Shown piece by piece: positions 1-8,775 of a stretch of DNA of 64,000 nt. The number at the start of each line of letters is the position of its first letter. Position 1 is the stretch's first letter. The stretch lies in the NCBI GenBank assembly GCA_051660685.1, contig JBOFQB010000085.1:24250-88249 (forward strand), read 5' to 3'. The notes beneath the pieces are model-generated. The model saw only the letters and a list, made by a program, of their open reading frames with translations, did not search any database and was not told where the DNA came from. A program made the position numbers and the translations under genes. The DNA comes from JAVBSX01 sp051660685. Its GTDB lineage: Bacteria; Planctomycetota; Planctomycetia; Pirellulales; Thermoguttaceae.

Positions 1-953
1 AAGGAACGAAAAGCGTTGGAACAGGCCTTGTAATTTTCAGGCGACATGCCCATACAACCGTATTCTTCAACGTAACCAATAAAACCGCCCAACTCTGTCC
101 CAAGAAGTTCATACATCCGTTGCGCTTCTTCATGTATCTCTTGGACGGTCCCCGAAACGGAAACGGTTTGATAACTGATCGGCATAAGAAAACACTGTTG
201 ACCGCGCAATGCTGCGCCAACCTCCTTCAAATCAACAACATTGGGTTGGGCAATGTTCAACACGTCAACTCCAATGTCGTGAAAATCGCTGATGATACTG
301 CCAAAATCACCACAACAATGATACCAGATGTCCAGACCTCGCTGATGTGCATATTCAAATTGGTCCTTGTATCTCGGCTTAAAAAGTGTCCGCCAAAGTT
401 GTGGTGAAATCATCAGACTATCTTGCGTTCCCCAATCATCGACAAAATGAATTCCGTCAAAACCAGCATCCGCAACTAAACCAATCTGCTCCTTCTCAAA
501 CTCAAGAATCATGTCCATAAGAATTGCAAACTGATCGGGTTCCAGTACAAAGTCCATCATGCTGTTTTCAAATCCGCGAAGAAGGGTGTAAACCGTAAAA
601 CCGCTCAGTGTTAATGAGGCAAGACGGTATCGATCTTCAGCTTCTTTCAGGAATTGCGGCAATCGGGCCAAACGACGGTCCGCGTCCAATCGAGGAGGAA
701 CAAATGTTGTGAAAGAATGCCAGCTCGGAATACAGGCCGAAATCGGGTGTCCCATTGTTCCATCATTCATCGATTCCAGATGATAACCCCATTCATTATC
801 TTCCGTTCCTTCCTTGTTCAACGCCAATTCATAACGAAGGACATCCCCTTCCAATTGGTCGCAATTAACAAACCAAAGAGGGATGCGGGGCGGGGTTTCA
901 AATCGGATTGCACGTCGCACAATTTCCCGACGTGAGAGAGCGGATTCCGGCAT
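1..953 (-). CDS. URO-D/MtaA-type methyltransferase-fold protein (partial)
   Basis: The reading frame is open from an ATG at 951-953 to the window edge, so the C-terminus is missing; 317 codons are visible. The N-terminus SRREIVRRAIRFETPPRIP is the standard opening of the uroporphyrinogen decarboxylase (URO-D) superfamily. FDGIHFVDDWGTQ and a later WYHCCGDFG are the barrel strands that carry substrate and metal ligands in that superfamily, and VLNIAQPNVVDL is the following strand. Family members are either HemE (haem synthesis) or corrinoid-dependent methyltransferases of the MtaA/CmuA kind. The HCCGD segment and the lack of the strict HemE N-terminal signature favour the second group. The substrate cannot be told from sequence. 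No corrinoid protein gene lies on the visible side. Confidence 0.8.
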   Translation of the reverse strand, partial: MPESALSRREIVRRAIRFETPPRIPLWFVNCDQLEGDVLRYELALNKEGTEDNEWGYHLESMNDGTMGHPISACIPSWHSFTTFVPPRLDADRRLARLPQFLKEAEDRYRLASLTLSGFTVYTLLRGFENSMMDFVLEPDQFAILMDMILEFEKEQIGLVADAGFDGIHFVDDWGTQDSLMISPQLWRTLFKPRYKDQFEYAHQRGLDIWYHCCGDFGSIISDFHDIGVDVLNIAQPNVVDLKEVGAALRGQQCFLMPISYQTVSVSGTVQEIHEEAQRMYELLGTELGGFIGYVEEYGCMGMSPENYKACSNAFRS

Positions 954-1000
954 AAAGGGGCCCTTTGAAATTCGTCAAGTTCCGTCGTTGTATTATTTTT

Positions 1001-1060
1001 CGCGCTCTTTGTGTCTTTTGTGGTCAAAAACAACCACAAAAGACACGAACAACACGAAAT
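1001..1060. repeat. Inverted repeat, family D (ACCACAAAAGACAC type)
   Basis: The left arm ends in GTGTCTTTTGTGGT and the right arm begins ACCACAAAAGACAC, giving a perfect 14-bp core stem around a short A-rich loop, followed by AACACGAAAT. The same word family (ACCACGAAATACAC, AACACGAAA) recurs at 34840-34901 and 43832-43862. It lies between the ends of the flanking minus-strand genes and could also act as a terminator for the gene ending at 1125. Confidence 0.7.
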
Positions 1061-1124
1061 ATCCGTTCGTGTTTGCGTAAAACATCACTTTACAGACAAC
1101 CGCAAATGACGTTTGGGCAAGATT

Positions 1125-2105
1125 CTACTCTAAAGGTTGTTCAAAATTGCGACCAACCTTATACATCATTTCCGCAGTACCGATTTCCCCCGTTTCCTCA
1201 TCAGGAACGGCAACCTCAATCGTCAAAAAGTCAAAGTCAATGGACTTGACGACACAATCAATTCCTCCAAGAAGGAAATGGTCCCCGACGAACAATTTCT
1301 GTCGTTCGCCCGTTAATCGACGTTCAATCCAAACCTGATATTCTCCGTCCACTTCAACAATTGCACTAATATAGGTCAAAAACGCTTCTGTGTAAGCATC
1401 TAATCCGGGTGCTGACTCTTGAGCAGGAGGAGGGGGAACAGGAGGAGCATAAGGGGCAAAAAACGACCGTTTGTCTACAGACTGGACCTGTTCTTTTAAG
1501 GTTTCAACCCAATTTGGTGTCGGATTGACCGACATGGAAATCGTTTTCGTCGGTTTCGCCGTATCCAAAGCAATTGATTCCACAACCATTGTCGCTTCCA
1601 ATTGACCTGTCTGCGCGACTGTTTTAAGGGCAATGCTCTTGATCAAGTGCAGATGATTGACCTCGTAAAATTCCCGCAAAAAGTTCGTCACCTGTTGTAA
1701 GGTTGCACGACCTTCTAGTTTGAATGAATAATTCCGAAAACCTGTATTCTTATCCACTTTGGAAACACTTGCGACTCCCGCTTTTGCATTCTGAAAACCT
1801 GATTTTACGGCCTGATCGAACAACCATTTCTGGTATTGACTCTGAGCAATTTCCCCTGTTGGGGGTAAGGAACGAGATGCAAAGTCTTTGAGTTTTTCTT
1901 CAATTGCAACACCTCGCCGGACTTTACGTTCGAGTTCGTTGACATTCTCACGCAAAACAATGCGACGTTTTAACAAGTTATTTGCGCCCCCTCCAAAGAA
2001 ACCGGACAGGAAATAGAGAAGTATCAGAAGAACAAGAACTCCGGCGACAATCAGGAGCAATTGTTCCCGTTTTTTCGAGGAATTCGGTGTTGTAATCGTG
2101 CTCAT
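1125..2105 (-). CDS. PilO/PilP-like inner-membrane pilus or secretion protein
   Basis: 326 aa. Residues 1-14 are cytoplasmic, 15-37 form one membrane helix, and residues about 45-75 are a heptad-like helical stretch. A ferredoxin-like region follows (about 80-180), in the layout of PilO/GspM. A proline-rich linker (218-228) leads to a C-terminal beta-rich domain (about 235-326) whose LFVGDHFLLGGIDC...V pattern resembles PilP/GspC-type domains. The protein probably belongs to the inner-membrane alignment complex of a type IV pilus or type II secretion machine. It sits 62 bp downstream of the PilM/PilN-like gene in the same direction, so the two are likely co-transcribed. I infer the role from architecture and neighbour; residue-level identity to PilO is weak. 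No ATPase or pilin gene is in the window. Confidence 0.6.
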   Translation of the reverse strand: MSTITTPNSSKKREQLLLIVAGVLVLLILLYFLSGFFGGGANNLLKRRIVLRENVNELERKVRRGVAIEEKLKDFASRSLPPTGEIAQSQYQKWLFDQAVKSGFQNAKAGVASVSKVDKNTGFRNYSFKLEGRATLQQVTNFLREFYEVNHLHLIKSIALKTVAQTGQLEATMVVESIALDTAKPTKTISMSVNPTPNWVETLKEQVQSVDKRSFFAPYAPPVPPPPAQESAPGLDAYTEAFLTYISAIVEVDGEYQVWIERRLTGERQKLFVGDHFLLGGIDCVVKSIDFDFLTIEVAVPDEETGEIGTAEMMYKVGRNFEQPLE

Positions 2106-2167
2106 TGAATCTGTATGGTGTAGACGTTAGGCATTATTCTGTTGAAAAAAGGAAGAGAATGTCAATA

Positions 2168-4204
2168 TCAATACTCTTCGTAATCGCTCCCCTCTTCATA
2201 TCCCTCTTCATACGTCGCCTCTTCCTCCCCGTTGAACCCAGAATGGACCGAATCGCCCGCCTTGTCAACCGTTTCCTCCTCAACAGGCTCTGTTGACCCC
2301 GCCGATTCTGGCGAAATGCTGGACTCAACGGTCCCCTCTTTTGTCGGTTTTGCAACCGATCCCGATTCCGTCTCTTTCGTTGAAACAGAATCCGCAACAT
2401 CCGCAACAGCAGGTTCAATCGTCTCAACCAAAACCGCTGTTTCCGTCACTTCAACCGTTTCTGCCCCAAGAGGAACGGCTTTTGTTCCCCCCTTTGCGCC
2501 CGTTTTATCCAATTCCGACCCAACGTCTGTCGCAACATCTTCAACCACAATTCCATGTTCTGTGTGCGAAACAGAAACAGTGACATCGAAAGGAAAAGGA
2601 TAGGCCGGAACTGTACTCTTGGTTGTCCCAATAACACCGTTCGTGTTCGCACGATGTAACTTATCCCGCAATCCGTCCAACATGTCGGAAATAACACCAA
2701 TGTTCCGCGCAACCCCCTTACACTCCAATGCAGCAAGTCCCCCAGTCGGCTGAACCCGCATATCCAGACTGGTCAAATACAACTGTTCTGAATTGGGGAG
2801 TGCTTGACTGAGCCAAAACATTTCACCCAACCAATCATAATTGTTTGCTTGCCAATTCTCGATTGCAGCCAATTGTTTCGCAAGTCGGTCCACTTCCTTA
2901 ACGTCTGCCGTTAGTTTTTTCTCCCGAGCTTCAAGAGCCTTGACCTCTTTGGATGCTGTTTGTTGACGCCAAAAACCGAATCCGGCAAGTCCGATCAAAA
3001 GAAAAATAACAGCTGCACTGATTCCGGCAATCAACTGCTGTTTTCCCTGTTTTTGAGGTTTTTTCTTCGGATTCAGATAATCAATATCACTTGGGACTTC
3101 ACGAACGGATTCCAGAATTGCCCCAATCAACGGGGCAAAGAGTTCGGATGATTCGGGCAATTCCTTGGAAAAACCGGGTGCTCGATTGACTTTTTTCCAA
3201 GGATCGAATGTTGCAACGGGCAAGGACATCGCGTCCATAAAACTCCCGGCCAATTGCTGATAATGCTCGCTATTTCCCAGAACAATGACCTGATCGACCT
3301 TGACTCCTTTGAGTTCATTACTGACCGCAATAATAGTCCGCTTGATTTCTGAAATCAGTTGACTCGAAAGTCCTGAGAGTTTCAAACGTTCAGATCGTTC
3401 ACCAAAGAGACGGGGCGAACGCATGAAAACGGGTAAACCTTTGTAAATAACGGTCAACAGGGCTTCTGTCGGGTCCACTTCAACCGCCAAATACGTTTCA
3501 GCTGGATCGTAGTTCGGACTCTGTTTTAGCAAGTAGGCCGCTTCACAGGGATGTAAAACGGCTCGACGAAGATTCAGACCGGCTTTTTCGCAAAGAGCAA
3601 CGACTTCCAATAAAAGTTCACGTCGAATGATTGACGCAAGAACACGCCGTTTAGGACCCGATTCGGCATCTCCTTTGTCACTTTTCGCATTTCCCGTCTT
3701 TCCCCGGTTCAGACCCGTCCCTTCTGTTTGATTACCTGTCCGATTCAGCGAAGTTGAGGTCCCGGCAGAAGTTGCCGAAGTAATTGACGTTTTTGGGAGT
3801 TCATCAATCTCGGGTAAAACGAAAAAATCAAGGGGTGTATTCGCGTCATACCGATTAAATTCTTTGCCCGCTTGAAAACGAATAATTTCGGGGATTTCTT
3901 CAACTGGGATTGCGGGAAACGACATAGGCCGAACTTCGACATCACTTCGACCAACGACGAAAAGGGTTTCGGCTTTGTGAAGTTTATGCTTACGAACAAA
4001 CTCCAAGACTTGGGCTGAAACTGTTTCGGGGATAATTTTTTTGGTCTCGGTTGCCGAAACGGCCCGAAACATGCCGCTTTCTCCGGGCGGAGCTTGAAGC
4101 GAGAAAGAAGCGGCGTGCTCAAAAACAGCATCTTTACCAGATTTTCGGGCAGACAAAAACAGGAGCCGGTTTTCATCCCAAGTGATTGCGAGCCAATGTG
4201 ACAC
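2168..4204 (-). CDS. PilM-PilN fusion-like protein (type IV pilus / type II secretion)
   Basis: 678 aa from a GTG start at 4204. The preferred start gives MSHWLAITWDENRLLF, the usual opening of an actin-like PilM/GspL domain; an upstream in-frame TTG at 4240 would add 12 residues. Neither has a clear Shine-Dalgarno site. Residues 1-370 form the ATPase-like PilM/GspL cytoplasmic domain, interrupted by a Ser/Thr/Gly/Asn-rich insert at about 140-185. A single membrane helix at 391-412 is followed by a coiled-coil and PilN-like periplasmic domain, then a long acidic Glu/Ser/Thr tail ending in Tyr/Glu repeats. PilM and PilN are usually separate proteins, and the GspL architecture joins them as here. 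An extended -10 promoter lies upstream at 4367-4375. Confidence 0.7.
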   Translation of the reverse strand: MSHWLAITWDENRLLFLSARKSGKDAVFEHAASFSLQAPPGESGMFRAVSATETKKIIPETVSAQVLEFVRKHKLHKAETLFVVGRSDVEVRPMSFPAIPVEEIPEIIRFQAGKEFNRYDANTPLDFFVLPEIDELPKTSITSATSAGTSTSLNRTGNQTEGTGLNRGKTGNAKSDKGDAESGPKRRVLASIIRRELLLEVVALCEKAGLNLRRAVLHPCEAAYLLKQSPNYDPAETYLAVEVDPTEALLTVIYKGLPVFMRSPRLFGERSERLKLSGLSSQLISEIKRTIIAVSNELKGVKVDQVIVLGNSEHYQQLAGSFMDAMSLPVATFDPWKKVNRAPGFSKELPESSELFAPLIGAILESVREVPSDIDYLNPKKKPQKQGKQQLIAGISAAVIFLLIGLAGFGFWRQQTASKEVKALEAREKKLTADVKEVDRLAKQLAAIENWQANNYDWLGEMFWLSQALPNSEQLYLTSLDMRVQPTGGLAALECKGVARNIGVISDMLDGLRDKLHRANTNGVIGTTKSTVPAYPFPFDVTVSVSHTEHGIVVEDVATDVGSELDKTGAKGGTKAVPLGAETVEVTETAVLVETIEPAVADVADSVSTKETESGSVAKPTKEGTVESSISPESAGSTEPVEEETVDKAGDSVHSGFNGEEEATYEEGYEEGSDYEEY

Positions 4205-4525
4205 AGTTCTGAAAAAGTTGAGTGTTTTGTGGAGATGCAAACAAGTACAGGATTATTCCTACAATGACCCTGCTAATCGACAGCGCGAATTCGTTCAACC
4301 CTGCATTGGGTTTTCGCAGGTCAATACTTCTCGGAAATAAGCTGGATAGACACTAAGGAGTCTACCATTATACCACACAAATCAACCCCGGAAAATGATT
4401 TTTAGACCGCAACTTGGCCGAATTTTAGCAAAATAGAAAAAATAGGCAATATAAAACGGTTGAAAAGGCCGATTCGCTTGATAAAGTGGAATACTGAGGA
4501 ACACAATCTTTGTTATATCAGGAAA
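4205..4525. other. Intergenic region upstream of the pilus genes
   Basis: 321 bp between the PilM-like start and the end of scpB. It holds the promoter-like sequence at 4367-4375 on the minus strand and an A+T-rich stretch (4380-4500). I see no open frame with coding character and no strong terminator. Confidence 0.6.
4367..4375 (-). promoter_or_regulatory. Extended -10 promoter element for the pilus genes
   Basis: The minus strand reads TGGTATAAT, a perfect TATAAT with the TGn extension. No good -35 box stands at 16-18 bp, which is usual when an extended -10 is present. It lies about 160 bp upstream of the PilM-like start. Confidence 0.5.
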
Positions 4526-5533
4526 TCAGGACAATTCGTCGGAAATGGGCAAATCGTCGATTGAATCGAGGTTAAACAGCCGCAAAAAACGGTCTGTTGT
4601 TTGATAATACGCGACTCGCCGATTCCCCTGATTCTCGCGGATGATTGTCAAAAGATCACGTCGAACCAATTGGGCAAGAAGCGGACCAACGGGTTGTTTG
4701 CGAATTGTCTGGACTTCTTCGGCTGTAAGGGGTTGTTTGTACGCGACGATTGCAAGAACATCAATTGCTGATTGTGACAATCGGGCTTCCTTGATTCGTC
4801 CATAAAATTTTGCGCGAACGGACTCAAATTCGTCCCTTAATGTCAATCGGTATCCACCTTCAAATGCGATCACTTCGTAAGGACAGTTCCAAACCTGATA
4901 CTGCTCTGTCATCATTTGGGCGATTACGTCTATTTCTTCGACAGGAACATTTCTCATAAGTTCCGACGCTTTTTCCGAACGAAGAGGTCGGCTTTCCTTG
5001 TCCCCAACGAACAACATTGCTTCAAAAAGCGATTGCGGACTTAACTCGATTCGATGTTCCAACGTCGGATCGTCTTCGACTTCCGCCAATTCCTCCTCAC
5101 TCTCTCCGCCGTCTTCTCCTAACAATTCGTCCCGATCCTCGTCCTCATGATCGGAATCGTGCTGATCGACGAAATGTTCATCATCCCCCGTTAGAACGGT
5201 TGACCCTTCAACATCATGATTGGACTCAACGTCTTTTGAATCGATTTCGCCTGATCTGTTGTCCTCCTCCTCTTCACGATACAGCGACAATGGAGTCAGG
5301 TCGTTGTTTCGAGAGCGTTTTTTTTCCTTTTGGTTCGATTTCCAACCAAAACCAGCATCTCCCGCAGAATGTTCGGCGTCCGAAAAAGCAGCGCGTAATG
5401 AATCGAGTGAAAGAATCTGCCCTTCTTCATCATCATTGCCCGAAAAACCGTCTTGCATTTCTGATTCGGCGTCAACGGAAATGGAATGGGACTCCTGAAC
5501 GGGAGAAAAAAATGTTTTTTTGGGGGGGGACAT
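4526..5533 (-). CDS. scpB: Segregation and condensation protein B (ScpB)
   Basis: 335 aa from the ATG at 5533 (MSPPKKTFF). An upstream in-frame ATG at 5680 would add 49 residues unlike anything in the family. The C-terminal half (about residues 155-335) is a standard ScpB: LSPQSLFEAMLFVGDKESRP, the winged-helix segment LSQSAIDVLAIVAYKQPLTAEE and the RKQPVGPLLAQLVRRDLL turn are all present. ScpB dimerises on the kleisin ScpA and joins SMC in chromosome compaction. The first ~150 residues are an acidic, low-complexity Asp/Glu/Ser extension absent from typical 180-220 aa ScpB proteins. scpA is not adjacent. Confidence 0.9.
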   Translation of the reverse strand: MSPPKKTFFSPVQESHSISVDAESEMQDGFSGNDDEEGQILSLDSLRAAFSDAEHSAGDAGFGWKSNQKEKKRSRNNDLTPLSLYREEEEDNRSGEIDSKDVESNHDVEGSTVLTGDDEHFVDQHDSDHEDEDRDELLGEDGGESEEELAEVEDDPTLEHRIELSPQSLFEAMLFVGDKESRPLRSEKASELMRNVPVEEIDVIAQMMTEQYQVWNCPYEVIAFEGGYRLTLRDEFESVRAKFYGRIKEARLSQSAIDVLAIVAYKQPLTAEEVQTIRKQPVGPLLAQLVRRDLLTIIRENQGNRRVAYYQTTDRFLRLFNLDSIDDLPISDELS

Positions 5534-6210
5534 GCTGGAAAAAAGGGAAACAGGCAGTTTCAGTTGGATCAGGTAGACCGGATAGACCCTTAAACCCAAA
5601 AGAACTGTAAAGTCTTTTTTTGGGAAAAAAGGTTTTTTGCTGAGATACAAAGGATGCAGAGATTGGTATCTTCTCGGCATTACTCCGCGAACTCGGCGAG
5701 AGTCTCCTCTTCTTGTTGGATTCTCTATTTTGGCTGCTTTTGAGAATTTATGCTATACCCCGCACGTCATTTGACTGGTATTGGAACGGATTCGTGTTGT
5801 ACAGTCTATTTTTGCGGCTTGTTTGCATCTTTCAAAAAAATTTTTTGTTAAAATTTGCCCTATTCTTGTTTTTTTGAAATTTCCATGTATACTTCAACAT
5901 TGAAATTATCTTGAGAGTGGTATTAGGTGAAGAAGAAGTATATGGTTTCTGATTGCAAACAGGTTGAATAGACTCAGGACGGTTGAATATTTCGACGCTG
6001 AACATGCAGGGTCTTGTTGTGCAAGGCGTTTGCGAAGAGGCAATGTGACCGCCCCTATCGATTTCGGTATACCTGCCAATTGCTATATTTTTTGGTTTCG
6101 GATTGACAAAATAGTTTTCAGTCCGAAGAAACAATTCAAGGACATTTTTTTGGGGTTCCAAGTACACGTTGCTGTTATGAACGGGTTTGCTTGAGAACTT
6201 TTCGAACATT
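5534..6210. other. Long A+T-rich divergent intergenic region
   Basis: About 680 bp between the divergent scpB and DUF2344 genes. It contains homopolymer runs of A and T and a possible stem-loop (TTCGGAtTGA / TCAgTCCGAA, 6097-6127) followed about 17 nt later by a T-run. Short frames exist on both strands but lack family resemblance. Promoters for both neighbours must lie here; I cannot place them confidently. No SRP RNA, RNase P or tmRNA signature is visible. Confidence 0.5.
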
Positions 6211-6840
6211 GTGGTTCGAGAACGAATACGAATACGTTTTAGTAAAACTGGAAAACTTTGTTTTATTGGACATAGGGATTTGTTGACGACGCTTGAACGT
6301 CTGTTCCGTCGCGCACGACTCCCGATTGCAATGAGTCAAGGTTTTCATCCCAAGTTGCGCATGAGTTTTTTTTCCGCTCTCCCGCTCGGAGTTGGCGGAA
6401 TGGACGAAGTGCTGGAGCTGGAGTTCAGTGAATCGATTGATTCCGGGACCGTTTTGACCCGACTTAATGAGTGTACGGTTGAAGGTCTTGCGTTTCTTCA
6501 CGCACATGTTCCTGCTCCTCACGAAAAAAAAGTAACTTTGCGGTCCTCTCGTTATGAATTAACGATTCCGACCCAGTTGCGAGCGCAAACCGCACAAAAT
6601 GTTGAACGTTTGCTGAATGCTGTTGAATTTCCCGTTGAAAAACATAATGGGAAAGTCGTCAATTTGCGACCTGTTGTTGCTGATCTGGATTTTGACCCAA
6701 ATTCTGGTCTCTTCCAGGTCGAACTGTTCAGCACTTCCGGTCCAGATGCCGGTATACGCGAACTCCTTGTAGGACTCGACTTGGGAAATGAGTTGTTCAA
6801 AACGTTGTTTCCTGTCAGAACGAAATGTCTTTTAGGGTAA
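6211..6840 (+). CDS. Radical-SAM-linked protein, DUF2344 (TIGR03936 type)
   Basis: 209 aa from GTG 6211 (VRERIRIRFSKTGKLCFIGH); a TTG at 6187 would add 8 residues. The segment FSKTGKLCFIGHRDLLTTLE, then RRARLPIAMSQGFHPKLRMS and ALPLGV, is the hallmark of DUF2344. These proteins occur as a separate partner or as a C-terminal domain of a B12-binding-type radical SAM protein, and are very often encoded next to ribonuclease E/G. That context is kept here: the RNase gene follows after 117 bp on the same strand. The radical SAM partner itself is not in the window. The biochemical role is unknown. Confidence 0.85.
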   Translation: MVRERIRIRFSKTGKLCFIGHRDLLTTLERLFRRARLPIAMSQGFHPKLRMSFFSALPLGVGGMDEVLELEFSESIDSGTVLTRLNECTVEGLAFLHAHVPAPHEKKVTLRSSRYELTIPTQLRAQTAQNVERLLNAVEFPVEKHNGKVVNLRPVVADLDFDPNSGLFQVELFSTSGPDAGIRELLVGLDLGNELFKTLFPVRTKCLLG

Positions 6841-6957
6841 TTCCAGTCAAAGGTCAAACATTTTCTGTTGGACCCCTTTGGAACGGACTGAAAGACGGAA
6901 CAAACTGAACGGACGTATTTGCCCTGTACATTCTGCAAAAGAAAGGGCGAAGTCAGC

Positions 6958-8565
6958 ATGAAACAAGAGATGCTTATCAATGTTCGGCAACAGGAAGAAA
7001 GCCGGATTGCTGTTGTTGAAAATGGTGTTTTAGAAGAGTTGTACGTTGAACGGACAAATCAGGACAATTACGCTGGGAACATCTACAAAGGAATTATTGC
7101 GAATATTGAGCCGAGTATTCAAGCCGCATTTGTCGATTTCGGTGTTGGTCGCAACGGTTTTCTCCATATCAGTGATGTCGAACCACATTATTTTTCTCAA
7201 GCTCCGGGTTGGACGGAGAAAATGAGCAAGATGAATCAAAGAGAACCGGAATCTCCGCGCGGTTCTCGCTCTTCCGTCCCGGACGACGGTTTCGGATACA
7301 ACCGACCCCGGTTCAAACCCCCGATTCAGGACGTTTTCAAACGGGGTGATGAAGTTTTGGTTCAGGTGATTAAAGAAGGACTCGGTAATAAAGGACCGAC
7401 TCTCTCGACCTACATCAGTATTCCAGGTCGTTATCTTGTTCTTATGCCCTCTCTTGGTCGGGTCGGCGTTTCCCGAAAAATTCAGGACGAATCCGTCCGC
7501 CGAAAATTGCGGGATATTATGATTGAACTGAATCCCCCAACCGGGCTTGGTTTTATCGTCCGAACAGCAGGTGCTGACCGAACCCGAAAAGAACTTGCTC
7601 ACGATTTGGCCTATCTTATGCGTCTTTGGAAAGCGATTGCCCGACGTGTTCACAAAATGTCGGCTCCAATCGACATTTATGAAGAGAGCGACATGATTAT
7701 TCGGACGATTCGGGACATTTTTACAGCGGACATTGATTCAATTGTGATTGATGAACCAGATGCTTATGAAAAGGCGAAAGAGTTTTTACAACTCGTTATG
7801 CCCCGTTATGCTGACCGTTTGCAACTATATGACGGGAAAGAGCCGATTTTCCACAAATTCAATCTGGACAAGGAGATTGCAAAGATTCATCATCGTCGGG
7901 TTGCCTTAAAAGATGGGGGTTCCATTGTGATTGACCAAACTGAAGCCCTTGTTGCGATTGATGTCAACAGCGGGAATTTCAGGGCCGATGATAATGCCGA
8001 AGAAAACGCTTATCAAGTTAATTTGCGGGCTGCAAAAGAGATTGCTCGACAAATTCGGTTGCGTGATCTGGGCGGGGTCATTGTCAATGATTTTATTGAC
8101 ATGAAGAAGGACTCACATCGTCGTAATGTTGAACGGGTTCTCCGTTCTTCGGTCAAACGAGATCGGGCGAGAACAAAAATACTGCGAACCAGTCCTTTTG
8201 GATTGATTGAAATGACACGTCAACGAATCCGACCGTCGTTGAAAAGGAGCATTTATCAGGAGTGTCCTTGCTGTCATGGAGGAGGTGTTGTCAAATCAAC
8301 CGAAAGTATGGTCCTTGAGGTAATCCGTATTCTTGTTTTAGCAAGTCAACGACCAGAAATCGCGAAAATCACGATTTCGGTAATCGATGAAGTTGCAGAA
8401 TACCTGAATAATCGGAAACGACATGACCTTACGAAGATCGAAGAAGACGGAAAGGTTGAAGTGGTTGTCCGGGGAAAACCGGATGTTTGGCCGGAATTTT
8501 TGGAAATTCAGTGTTCGGATCGCAACGGAACCAACATCCCTTTTGCGGTGATTGAAAAGAAGTAA
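6958..8565 (+). CDS. rng: Ribonuclease E/G family endoribonuclease
   Basis: 535 aa from ATG 6958, preceded by an AAAGGG-type ribosome site; an upstream ATG at 6919 is rejected because MKQEMLINVRQ is the family N-terminus. An S1-like domain (about 35-160) begins YAGNIYKGIIANIEPSIQAA and carries a charged Arg/Pro/Ser insert at about 80-125. The DNase I-like catalytic region follows, with AIDVNSGNF (Asp335) and VNDFIDMKK (Asp378) as the metal-binding pair of RNase E/G. The Zn-link is present as C436-P-C438-C-HGGG. It ends soon after the small domain, without the long degradosome scaffold of E. coli RNase E, so it is RNase G-like in size. Expected role: rRNA maturation and mRNA turnover. Confidence 0.93.
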   Translation: MKQEMLINVRQQEESRIAVVENGVLEELYVERTNQDNYAGNIYKGIIANIEPSIQAAFVDFGVGRNGFLHISDVEPHYFSQAPGWTEKMSKMNQREPESPRGSRSSVPDDGFGYNRPRFKPPIQDVFKRGDEVLVQVIKEGLGNKGPTLSTYISIPGRYLVLMPSLGRVGVSRKIQDESVRRKLRDIMIELNPPTGLGFIVRTAGADRTRKELAHDLAYLMRLWKAIARRVHKMSAPIDIYEESDMIIRTIRDIFTADIDSIVIDEPDAYEKAKEFLQLVMPRYADRLQLYDGKEPIFHKFNLDKEIAKIHHRRVALKDGGSIVIDQTEALVAIDVNSGNFRADDNAEENAYQVNLRAAKEIARQIRLRDLGGVIVNDFIDMKKDSHRRNVERVLRSSVKRDRARTKILRTSPFGLIEMTRQRIRPSLKRSIYQECPCCHGGGVVKSTESMVLEVIRILVLASQRPEIAKITISVIDEVAEYLNNRKRHDLTKIEEDGKVEVVVRGKPDVWPEFLEIQCSDRNGTNIPFAVIEKK

Positions 8566-8775
8566 ACAAGAATAACCGGAATAAAAGGTTCTTCTTTGAA
8601 CTGAAATGTGCGGTTTTGCGCGTTTTGAAACCTTTCTTTACGCGCGAACCGTTTTCAAATGACCCTTTTTTCTTTCTTGGGTTGTTGTCTGACGCCGACC
8701 AACAACGCAAACCCTTTTTTTGAAACTGGTCGACCATTTTCTCTTTTTCTGCATCTTCAATCTCTGTCGCTCCTC

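Noticed and set aside
5832..6209. Short frames in the scpB-DUF2344 spacer on both strands
   Set aside because: Composition is A+T- and Lys/Asn-rich, there is no ribosome site and no similarity to a known family.
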